Source: an uncultured Collinsella sp. (GTDB taxonomy: Bacteria > Actinomycetota > Coriobacteriia > Coriobacteriales > Coriobacteriaceae). From it: a stretch of 58,453 nucleotides of DNA. The notes beneath the pieces were generated by a model. That model saw only the letters and a program-made list of their open reading frames with translations. It made no database searches and was not told the origin of the DNA. This document shows, in pieces, positions 40,503 to 47,854 of this stretch; the first letter of the stretch is position 1; each line of letters starts with the position of its first letter. A program made the position numbers and the translations under genes. The DNA lies in contig UQDE01000009.1 of NCBI GenBank assembly GCA_900539735.1, positions 1-58,453 on the forward strand, in the 5' to 3' direction.

Positions 40503-40548
40503 CATTGGCTCCTTTGCACAATCTTGGCTTACTGTTCGAATCGGCAAA

Positions 40549-40581
40549 GGTCATGCCCCGAATGGCTACGGGTTACAATCC
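40549..40581 (-). promoter_or_regulatory. RAT-like antiterminator site between licT and bglP
   Basis: On the minus strand the site begins GGATTGTAACCCG and ends CGGGGCATGACC, the pattern of ribonucleic antiterminator sites. The licT stop codon TAA is inside it. Immediately after it, CCTTTGC (40544-40550) is complementary to GCAAAGG (40511-40517), which overlaps the bglP ribosome site, so binding of LicT could alter bglP translation. No terminator follows here. Confidence 0.5.
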
Positions 40582-41412
40582 TTTTTTGGAGATGATCCGG
40601 TTGAGATGGATCATCAGATAGAGTTCCTCCTCCTCGGAGAGCGTGGCGTCCCACGTTTCACGACAATAGGAACCGATATGCTTCACGCACTCTGCCAACT
40701 GCGGAAACTCCTCACGAAAGTTCTTGTACATCTGCATGTTGGCGCTGTTCAGCGACTCGCCGGCTTGAATGCGCTTGAACAGGTACCGCAGATGCGTGGC
40801 GAAGCGGGTGAAATCAAAGGAATCGCGGTCGACAATAATGCGGAAATCGCTTTCGAGAATCTCGATAACGTCCTCGAGCATATCGTCGAACTGCTTTGTG
40901 GGCTCGGCCGTGGCTTTGACGGCTTCAACAACCCGTGCGTTCACGAGATTCATCGCAATACTGGCAATCTCATCCTTGGGAAGCCGCTCTCCGAGCTCCT
41001 TCTCGAGTCGCATGACGATAAACTGGGCAGCCTTGTATTCCTTCGGATACGTCTCCCGCACTTCATAGGCAAGAGGCATCGCGATGCGGACCCCCTTTTG
41101 GGCTCGCGCAACGGCAAACGACAGGTGATCAGCCATGAACAGCGTCGCATTGGTCGAGAGGTCGTAGGGCAGTTCGTTGGCAACGATGTCCATAACTTTC
41201 GCCGCAAACATCACGATATCCGAGGGAAGATCCCTCATGACATCTTGTCCTTTAGGATCAATGTCGTAAAACGTATGCTCGATTTTAGAAAGAGGGAGCT
41301 CTCGAGGAAAATCTCCGCCGAAACCGACGCCCCTGCCCATGGCGATGACATCTCGCCCCTGTCCGTCACGGCAAAGAACCGCGTTGTTGTTAAGCTTTTT
41401 AATTGCAAGCAT
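40573..41412 (-). CDS. licT: BglG/LicT-family transcriptional antiterminator
   Basis: A 279-residue RNA-binding antiterminator. Residues 1-57 form the CAT RNA-binding domain (LAIKKLNNNAVLCRDGQGRDVIAMGRGVGF). Two PRD domains with phosphorylatable histidines follow (ADHLSFAV at about 105, LVNARVVEAV, and SYCRETWDATLSEEEELYLMIHLNRI). It binds RAT sites on nascent mRNA and prevents termination when the PTS sugar is present. AAAGGAGG precedes ATG 41412. Its own leader carries RAT-like sites and a terminator, so it should control its own operon with bglP and bglA. Confidence 0.95.
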   Translation of the reverse strand: MLAIKKLNNNAVLCRDGQGRDVIAMGRGVGFGGDFPRELPLSKIEHTFYDIDPKGQDVMRDLPSDIVMFAAKVMDIVANELPYDLSTNATLFMADHLSFAVARAQKGVRIAMPLAYEVRETYPKEYKAAQFIVMRLEKELGERLPKDEIASIAMNLVNARVVEAVKATAEPTKQFDDMLEDVIEILESDFRIIVDRDSFDFTRFATHLRYLFKRIQAGESLNSANMQMYKNFREEFPQLAECVKHIGSYCRETWDATLSEEEELYLMIHLNRIISKKGL

Positions 41413-41441
41413 GGTGAACCTCCTTTCAAGAACACTCACAG

Positions 41442-41484
41442 AAAAAGGCATGATAGCCAATAGCAGTGCTATTGCGGTCATGCC
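41442..41484 (-). terminator. Leader terminator of the licT operon
   Basis: On the minus strand GGCATGA and TCATGCC close an inner hairpin CAATAGC/GCTATTG and are followed by TTTTTCT. The 5-prime arm overlaps the end of the RAT-like site at 41476-41498, the arrangement needed for antitermination. Confidence 0.8.
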
Positions 41485-41498
41485 TTACGTAACAATCC
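41476..41498 (-). promoter_or_regulatory. RAT-like site overlapping the leader terminator
   Basis: The minus strand reads GGATTGTTACGTAAGG then CATGACC. The ends match the RAT consensus, but the central hairpin is short. Its last nine bases form the start of the terminator stem. Confidence 0.6.
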
Positions 41499-41514
41499 GT
41501 GTTGTATTGCTCTT

Positions 41515-41544
41515 GGGCATGCCTCCACACAGGAGTAACAATCC
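41515..41544 (-). promoter_or_regulatory. Canonical-looking RAT site in the licT leader
   Basis: The minus strand reads GGATTGTTACTCC, TGTGT, GGAGGCATGCCC: an internal-loop stem with the ACTCC/GGAG pairing expected for LicT-type targets. It lies 15 bases after the -10 element at 41559-41564. Confidence 0.7.
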
Positions 41545-41558
41545 AAGATGCAGAATGC

Positions 41559-41564
41559 ATTATA
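41559..41564 (-). promoter_or_regulatory. -10 element of the licT operon
   Basis: TATAAT on the minus strand lies 15 bases before the first RAT-like site. No good -35 box is seen at 16-18 bases, so an activator may be required. Confidence 0.5.
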
Positions 41565-41661
41565 GCGCTCTCCCCGCCCCGGGGACCATCGGGCTGGCGA
41601 ACGGTAGATGTCGGCCCGCCAGCGGCCACATCGAGCAGATGGGCGTGCTTCGATCCCGAGC

Positions 41662-42636
41662 CTAGCCTAGGATGCGGGCCATGCGCGCCTTGAACTCGGA
41701 CAGAAAGCGCGGGGCGTCCACGGTGAGTGCCACAAGCGCGCTCTTGTCGGGGTCGGACAGGCGATGCTCGTCGCAGATAGTGCGGCCGCGATACTCGCCG
41801 AGCAGGTCGACGCGCAAGTTGCAACCAAGTGCGCCCACGAGCGTGGGATCAATCGCCACGGCAACGGCAAGCGGATCGTGCAGCGCGCAGCCGCCCAGGT
41901 AAGGGGCGTTCATCTCGTACGAGCCAATGTAGTGCTCGACCATACTCGCAAATGCGCAGCCCGCCATGGTGCCCGAGCCCGTCCAACCGGCAATGTCGCG
42001 GCGCGTCAGCACCACGCGATGCGTCACGTCAAGACCAACCATGGTGAGTTTGCGGCCCGAGCGCAGCACGGCGTCAGCGGCCTCGGGGTCGCTCGCCATG
42101 TTGGCCTCGGCACCGGCGCTCACGTTGCCGGGCACGGTCAGGGCGCCACCCATCACCACCACGCGGCCGATAGACATCATCGCCGCCGCGTCGCGCTCAA
42201 GGGCGAGCGCCAGGTTGGAGAGCGGACCGGTCGCCACATAGACCAAGTCGGGACCATAGGTACGCGCGGCATCAATCAGGTAATCGACCGCCGCATTGCC
42301 ATCGGCCGACGTCGCGCCCACCGGCTCGTACGGCGAGGCGGGCACGCTTGCGCCGCCGATGCCGTTCTTGCCGTGGATAAGCGTGGTGGACGCCGGCGGC
42401 GTGTAGGGTTCGGTCGCCTTCACGGGACGATCGGCGCCCAGGTACACCGGCACCTCGGGACGACCCAACAGGTCGAGCACCGCCAAGCAGTTGTGCGCCG
42501 ACTGCTCGACGCGCACGTTGCCAAAGCACGTGGTGATGCCCACGAGTTCCACCTCGGGGCTCGCGATGGCATAGGCAAGCGCCATCGCATCATCCACACC
42601 CATATCCAGATCAAGGATCAGCTTCTTGGTTGCCAT
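41662..42636 (-). CDS. Inosine-uridine-type nucleoside hydrolase
   Basis: A 324-residue hydrolase that splits ribonucleosides into base and ribose. The calcium-binding N-terminal motif reads DLDMGVDDA (D9, D11, D15, D16), with leucine where most members have threonine (DTDxGxDD). NMASDPEAADAVL and the C-terminal HDPLAVAVAI with the active-site histidine and aspartate are present. The length is typical. It is translated four bases after the ribokinase stop, so the two act in sequence: ribose released here is phosphorylated by the partner. No transporter is attached. Confidence 0.93.
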   Translation of the reverse strand: MATKKLILDLDMGVDDAMALAYAIASPEVELVGITTCFGNVRVEQSAHNCLAVLDLLGRPEVPVYLGADRPVKATEPYTPPASTTLIHGKNGIGGASVPASPYEPVGATSADGNAAVDYLIDAARTYGPDLVYVATGPLSNLALALERDAAAMMSIGRVVVMGGALTVPGNVSAGAEANMASDPEAADAVLRSGRKLTMVGLDVTHRVVLTRRDIAGWTGSGTMAGCAFASMVEHYIGSYEMNAPYLGGCALHDPLAVAVAIDPTLVGALGCNLRVDLLGEYRGRTICDEHRLSDPDKSALVALTVDAPRFLSEFKARMARILG

Positions 42637-42640
42637 TGTT

Positions 42641-43636
42641 CTACTCCGCTTCTCCGTCTACATCCAAACCGTCTAAACCAAACTTGTGCTCGACTTCCGC
42701 ACGCGTGGGAATTGATTGCTGAGCGCCCAGGCGCGACACCGTCACCGCCGAGGCGCGAGCGCCCGCCGCCATGCACTCAAAGAGCGGCAGGCCCTCCAGG
42801 CGAGCCGCGGCAAGCGCACCGATAAATGTATCGCCCGCGGCCGTCGTATCGACCAACGTGCTCGAGAGCGCCGGCATGCGCAGCGGCTCGCCGTCATCGC
42901 CGAGCGTAACCGACCCGGCGCCGCCCAACGTGATGACCGCAGCTCCGGCACCCTTGGCGAGCAGGGCATTGAGCGCCGCGACGCAGCTCGCATCATCCGC
43001 GGGCAAGATGCCCGTCAGCACCTGGCACTCAGTCTCGTTGGGACAGACCAGGTCGACCGCAGGCCAGGCCTCCGCAGGCAACTCGCAGGCAGGCGCCGGA
43101 TTAAAGACCGTATAGAACCCGAGCTCGTGAGCGCAAACAAGCGCCTCGGCCGTCGTCGCAAGGTCACATTCGCCCTGGGCGATAAAGACGCTTCCGGCAG
43201 CCGGGGCAATATCGCTGGCGTCTCCGTCGAGCTCATCGGCTACCAGACGCCTCAGCGCGCGGGCAACATCCTCGCCCGCGAGCGCATGGTTGGCACCCGG
43301 CGACAGCACGATGCGGTTGTCACCCTCGCAGCGAATGATGGTCGCCGTTCCCGTCTCCACGTCATCGCGACGCGCTACAAAGACACAGTCCACGCCGGCG
43401 TCTTGGAGCCCCGCCACGAGCGACGTGCCAAATGCGTCGCAGCCGACCGCGCCGATCATATGCGTGTGCGCGCCCATGCGCGCAGCAGCTACGGCCTGGT
43501 TGGCGCCTTTGCCGCCGGCGTTGGTGATAAACCCGCTGCCGCCAACGGTCTCGCCCGCACGCGGCATGCGCTCGCACGCCACCGAAAGGTCCATGTTCAT
43601 GCTGCCGAACACCGCAACGATGCCGCTATCTGCCAT
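42641..43636 (-). CDS. rbsK: Ribokinase
   Basis: A 331-residue PfkB-family sugar kinase that converts ribose to ribose-5-phosphate with ATP. The N-terminal FGSMNMDLSVACERMPRAGETVGGSGFITNAGGKGANQAVAAARMGA is the ribokinase signature. The catalytic region VDTTAAGDTFIGAL contains the base aspartate and anion hole. GAGGAGG lies upstream of ATG 43636. It is paired with the nucleoside hydrolase, indicating nucleoside salvage or use as carbon source. No sugar transporter or RbsD is present. Confidence 0.94.
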   Translation of the reverse strand: MADSGIVAVFGSMNMDLSVACERMPRAGETVGGSGFITNAGGKGANQAVAAARMGAHTHMIGAVGCDAFGTSLVAGLQDAGVDCVFVARRDDVETGTATIIRCEGDNRIVLSPGANHALAGEDVARALRRLVADELDGDASDIAPAAGSVFIAQGECDLATTAEALVCAHELGFYTVFNPAPACELPAEAWPAVDLVCPNETECQVLTGILPADDASCVAALNALLAKGAGAAVITLGGAGSVTLGDDGEPLRMPALSSTLVDTTAAGDTFIGALAAARLEGLPLFECMAAGARASAVTVSRLGAQQSIPTRAEVEHKFGLDGLDVDGEAE

Positions 43637-43822
43637 GGAAACCTCCTCGTCCGCGGGCTCTGCACCCGCCGTTGGCCGTCAATCGTGCGCTCTCGCGCCT
43701 CTATAACTTTAGTTCACTTTGATGTGGACGCGCGCTTGAGCTTGCGCCGGCAGCAAGCATTCACAGGAGCAGGCGGTTACAATGAAGACGTGCTGATTAT
43801 TCTCGTCATTGGATGATGTTTT

Positions 43823-46066
43823 ATGGAACAATTCCCACAATCGAGCCCACGTGGACCGCGCCGCGCGCCCGATAACCAGGCGCCGCACGAACGCCCGCGC
43901 GCCGACCGCCGCACCGGCGAGTCGCGACGCGGCCCGAGCCCGCATCGAACGCCCACCAACAAGGACGCCCATGCAGCCAAGACCAACACCGGCGCCACAC
44001 ACTCGTCCGCTACCGACAAGCAGGCACCCGCTCGTCCCAAGTCCCGCTACATTCCTGCGCTCGACGGCCTGCGCACGCTTGCCGTCGTCGCGGTGGTGCT
44101 CTATCACCTCAACCTCACGTGGGCTCAGGGCGGCCTGCTCGGCGTCACGATCTTCTTTGTGCTTTCGGGCTATCTGATCACGCGCTTGCTGCTCAACGAA
44201 GTCGCTAAGACCGGCCGCATCGACCTTAAGAGCTTCTGGATTCGCCGCATCCGTCGCCTGGTCCCCGCCGTGGTAACGGTAGTGTTCGTGACCTGCGCGC
44301 TGTGTACCATCTTTAACCACGTGATGCTCACCAAGATGCGCCCCGACATCCTGCCGTCGCTGCTGTTCTTCAACAACTGGTGGCAGATTGCCCAAAACGT
44401 CTCGTACTTCAATGCCCTGGGCGACCCCTCACCGCTCACGCACTTTTGGTCGCTTGCCATCGAGGAACAGTTCTACCTAATTTGGCCGCCACTGCTGTTT
44501 GCCATGGTATCCATGCATGTGAGCAAGCCCAACACGCGCCGCGTGGTTCTGGGCCTTGCCGCGGTATCTGCCCTCGCCATGATGGTGCTCTATAACCCCG
44601 CCGCCGACCCCAGCCGCGTGTACTACGGCACCGACACCCGTGTGTTCTCGCTGCTGCTGGGTGCCTGGATGGCCTTTATCCCCGATCGCGACCTGGCGCC
44701 GGTTCGTCTCGCCCATCGTTTGGGGCTCAATCGCCTGGCTAGCGCCGCCAAGCACGGCAAGAACGCCGAGGACAAGCCTGGCGAGAAGGCCGACGAAGCA
44801 GCCGAGACCGCCCCGGCACAGCCGAGCGCCCTCGTGCGTTTTTGGTCCTCGCCCGCATCCATCGATGTGTTGGGCGTCGTGGGTCTGGTTGGCCTTGCCG
44901 CCATGGTCGCGCTCACCAACGGCTACACCGCCTTCCAATATCGCGGAGGCACGCTGCTGTGCTCGATCCTCACGCTCATGGTCATCGCGGCCTGCGTGCA
45001 GCCCCAGGGAATGGTTGCCCGCGCGCTGTCCGCCGAGCCGCTCGTGTGGGTTGGCAAGCGCTCGTACAGCATCTACCTGTGGCACTATCCGCTGCTGTTG
45101 CTCATGAACCCGGTCGCCAACATCAACGATACGCCGTGGTGGCAGTACATTTTGCAGGTGTTGTTGGTGGTCGCCGTGGCAGAGTGCTGCTATCGCTTTA
45201 TCGAGACTCCGTTTAGGAAGGGCGCCTTTGAGCGCACCGTGTCCGAGTTCCGCGACGGCACCACCACGCCCGCTAACTGGGTACGCGCGCACGTCCCTGT
45301 CTGCGCAGCCTGCGCTGTCGTGTTGGTCGTTGCACTGGGCGGCCTGATCTTTGTGCCCGAGACGTCTGCGCTGAGCGGCGAGGGCGCCGAAGTTCTGAAC
45401 AAGGAAGCCAAGAACACCGCGCCCACCGACCAGCAGGCGGCCGACGACACCGACAAGGACAACGACGGCTTCCCCGATGGCTCCTACGATCTGCTTATGA
45501 TCGGCGACTCCGTGTCGCTGCGTGCCGTAGACACCTTTGACGGCGTGTTCCCGCACAGCCATATCGATGCCGAAAAGGGCCGCCAGTTTGATGCGGGGCG
45601 CGCGACATTTGAAGGCTATATCCAGCAGAACCTTGCCGGCAAGATCGTGGTCTTTGCCCTGGGCACCAACGGCTTGGTAACCGACGACCAGATCGACGCC
45701 ATCATGGCCGATGCGGGAGATAAGCGTATGGTGGTGTTTGTGAACACGCGCAGCCCGCAGCCGTGGGTTGGCTCTACCAACCAGGCCATCGCCAACGCCG
45801 CTACGCGCTACAAGAACGTGCGCGTTATCGACTGGTACGGATACAGTGCCAACCGCAACGACCTGTTCGATGGCGATGGCACGCACCTATCGACCACTGG
45901 CGTGACTGAGTACCTCAACTTGATCCACGATGCCGTCAAGAAGGACCTGCCCGTACACCCCGAGGATCACGTCAACGATCCGCAGCCGGCAGCCGTCAAG
46001 TCTGCCACCGACGCACTCGTCAATGCGCTCGCTCTCAAGCCGCACAAGCTGGGCACCGACAAGTAA
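43823..46066 (+). CDS. Acyltransferase with SGNH domain (OatA-like)
   Basis: A 747-residue membrane protein. The first 70 residues are basic, proline-rich and probably disordered. A ten-to-eleven-segment acyltransferase-3 domain (RYIPALDGLRTLAVVAVVLYHLNLTWAQGGLLGVTIFFVLSGYLIT, about 75-470) follows, then a linker and a C-terminal extracytoplasmic SGNH-like domain (DLLMIGDSVSLRA with the nucleophile serine, DGDGTHLSTTG with the D-x-x-H pair, about 550-720). This is the arrangement of OatA, which O-acetylates peptidoglycan and gives lysozyme resistance; other glycan targets are possible. The ribosome site is weak. A strong terminator lies at 46090-46127. Confidence 0.9.
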   Translation: MEQFPQSSPRGPRRAPDNQAPHERPRADRRTGESRRGPSPHRTPTNKDAHAAKTNTGATHSSATDKQAPARPKSRYIPALDGLRTLAVVAVVLYHLNLTWAQGGLLGVTIFFVLSGYLITRLLLNEVAKTGRIDLKSFWIRRIRRLVPAVVTVVFVTCALCTIFNHVMLTKMRPDILPSLLFFNNWWQIAQNVSYFNALGDPSPLTHFWSLAIEEQFYLIWPPLLFAMVSMHVSKPNTRRVVLGLAAVSALAMMVLYNPAADPSRVYYGTDTRVFSLLLGAWMAFIPDRDLAPVRLAHRLGLNRLASAAKHGKNAEDKPGEKADEAAETAPAQPSALVRFWSSPASIDVLGVVGLVGLAAMVALTNGYTAFQYRGGTLLCSILTLMVIAACVQPQGMVARALSAEPLVWVGKRSYSIYLWHYPLLLLMNPVANINDTPWWQYILQVLLVVAVAECCYRFIETPFRKGAFERTVSEFRDGTTTPANWVRAHVPVCAACAVVLVVALGGLIFVPETSALSGEGAEVLNKEAKNTAPTDQQAADDTDKDNDGFPDGSYDLLMIGDSVSLRAVDTFDGVFPHSHIDAEKGRQFDAGRATFEGYIQQNLAGKIVVFALGTNGLVTDDQIDAIMADAGDKRMVVFVNTRSPQPWVGSTNQAIANAATRYKNVRVIDWYGYSANRNDLFDGDGTHLSTTGVTEYLNLIHDAVKKDLPVHPEDHVNDPQPAAVKSATDALVNALALKPHKLGTDK

Positions 46067-46089
46067 CCTGCAGCGCAAACTTCCCACAT

Positions 46090-46127
46090 CCGGAGGGGGT
46101 GTCTGCCACGGCAGACACCCCCTCCGG
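46090..46127 (+). terminator. Terminator-type hairpin after the acyltransferase gene
   Basis: CCGGAGGGGGTGTCTGCC pairs perfectly with GGCAGACACCCCCTCCGG across a two-base loop, 24 bases after the stop codon. No run of T follows. Confidence 0.75.
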
Positions 46128-46269
46128 CAGTTAGGGACACTCCTGGCGCAGCCAATGAAGACCTCTACGGATGAATTCCAGGCCGCTCCGTCGCTCCAGA
46201 CATCGTTTCCGCGCCTCGTGCCTGCCCCAAACAATCAAAACAAGCCCTTTTCGCCGCACCCTCAAAGGT

Positions 46270-46530
46270 CTGTGGGCAAAAAAGGGCAAATATTAGTACT
46301 GTTACCATTTTAGTAGCAGGCAAAACCACCCAAAATGACGTCCGAGCGACCCCTACAACCCCCTAAAGCAGCCAACCTGACTGGTTTAAGGCGTATTGGA
46401 GCCAATTTTAATGAACATACTAAAGGCTATGTTCATTATCTTTTAGGATGTAAATGCTATTCACTTAGCAACAGTACTCATATTTGGCATTTTTTGTCCA
46501 TTGCTATATAACTAACACCCTATAGCAGAC
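46270..46530. other. AT-rich non-coding island
   Basis: In the 517-base gap between the convergent acyltransferase and transporter genes, about 260 bases are far richer in A/T than the surroundings. They contain an inverted repeat AATGAACATA/TATGTTCATT at 46410-46437 and no convincing gene (the longest frame with a start is about 11 codons and lacks a ribosome site). It could be foreign DNA, the regulatory region of a lost gene, or a small RNA locus. Confidence 0.5.
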
Positions 46531-46565
46531 AAAAAACAGGCCGCAGCCCATCGCTGCGGCCTGTT
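46531..46565 (-). terminator. Rho-independent terminator of the transporter operon
   Basis: On the minus strand AACAGGCCGCAGC pairs with GCTGCGGCCTGTT and is followed by TTTTTTG, about 20 bases after the stop of the NRMT gene. Confidence 0.9.
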
Positions 46566-46583
46566 CGGAAGCAAAAGTGGGCG

Positions 46584-47846
46584 TTAAGCGCTGTAGCCCA
46601 TCGCTTGCAGGACAAACATGACGACCGTGAGCACCGTAATCACGGCGATAGTCGCCCAAGTGAGCATGTTCCACACGCGACCGTTGCGGTTGGCACCCAT
46701 AATGTGACGGTCGGCTGCGATAACCACCTGGAACACCAGAACCACGGGCAGTAGCACGCCATTGATGACCTGTGAGGTCATCATAATCTGGAACAGATCG
46801 ACGCCGGGCATAAGCACCAGCACGGCAGAGATACCGATGATGGCCGTAATGATGCCGCGATAGACCGGGGCCTCGTCCCAGCTGCGGTCGGCACCGCGCT
46901 CCCAGCCAAATGCCTCGCAGATAGCGCTCGACGTAACGCCCGGCAGCACGCAGGCAGCCAAGAAGCTCGCCGCGACCAGGCCCGAGGCAAACAGTACCGT
47001 GGACCACTGACCCGCAATAGGCTCCAGCGCACGGGCAGCATCGGCAGCATCGCTAATCTGAATGCCCGCCGGGAACAACACCGTACCGGTCGTGATGATA
47101 ATAAAGCCGGCGATGACGTCGGCGGCAATCGAGCCGCTCACGGTATCGATGCGCTGCAGCACGATATCGTCCTCGCCCGCGTTCTTATCGACCACGTTGT
47201 TCTGCGCCAAGAAAATCATCCACGGCGCGATGGTGGTACCGATCGTTGCGACCACGAGCGACACGTAGCTGGGGTCATTTTGAATGTTAGGCACGACCAG
47301 GTCGACCGCGACCTCACCCCAGTTGGGGCCAGCCATAAACGCGGCGACGATATAGGTCACGAACACGCAGCTCACCAGCAGCAGAATCTTCTCGATGCGC
47401 TGGAAACTACCCGACATGGTAAGCATCCACACCAGCAGCGCCACCAACGGCACCGAGATGCTCGCCGGCACGCCAAAGAGAGCAAGGCCGCTGGCGATGC
47501 CCGCAAACTCCGAAATGGTCACAGCCGTGTTGGCGATCAACAACGCCGCCATAGCAAGTACACTCTTGCGCACGCCAAAGCGCTCGCGAATGAGCGATGC
47601 CAGGCCCTTGCCCGTGACGCAGCCGCAGCGCGCCGCGGTCTCCTGCGTCACGATGAGCAGCACAGTCATGACGGGAAGCATCCAGAGCATCTTGTAGCCA
47701 TAGCTGGCGCCCGCGCTGGAATACGTTGCAATGCCGCCGGCGTCATTGCCCGAAAGCGCCGCCAGCAGACCGGGACCCATAGCGCCAAAGATGGCCGCGA
47801 TGGTCAACTTTTGCTTGGTGCCCGACTTTTGCTTGGTATTTTGCAC
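46584..47846 (-). CDS. NRAMP-related magnesium transporter (NRMT)
   Basis: A 420-residue membrane transporter of the NRAMP fold with about eleven helices. In metal-selective NRAMPs the first site reads DPGN and the sixth helix reads MPHN. Here they are DAGG at residues 35-38 (ALSGNDAGGIATYS) and APWM at 207-210 (GTTIAPWMIFLAQN), so the sulfur ligand is lost. These replacements are known from NRMT proteins, such as the Eggerthella lenta one, which carry Mg2+. I therefore expect Mg2+ transport and not Mn/Fe. It starts with GTG after AGGTGG, eight bases after the MgtE-like stop, in one operon. Confidence 0.9.
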   Translation of the reverse strand: MQNTKQKSGTKQKLTIAAIFGAMGPGLLAALSGNDAGGIATYSSAGASYGYKMLWMLPVMTVLLIVTQETAARCGCVTGKGLASLIRERFGVRKSVLAMAALLIANTAVTISEFAGIASGLALFGVPASISVPLVALLVWMLTMSGSFQRIEKILLLVSCVFVTYIVAAFMAGPNWGEVAVDLVVPNIQNDPSYVSLVVATIGTTIAPWMIFLAQNNVVDKNAGEDDIVLQRIDTVSGSIAADVIAGFIIITTGTVLFPAGIQISDAADAARALEPIAGQWSTVLFASGLVAASFLAACVLPGVTSSAICEAFGWERGADRSWDEAPVYRGIITAIIGISAVLVLMPGVDLFQIMMTSQVINGVLLPVVLVFQVVIAADRHIMGANRNGRVWNMLTWATIAVITVLTVVMFVLQAMGYSA

Positions 47847-47854
47847 GCGACCAC

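Noticed and set aside
46411..46446. Small open frame of about 11 codons in the AT-rich island
   Set aside because: It has no ribosome site and coincides with the inverted repeat.
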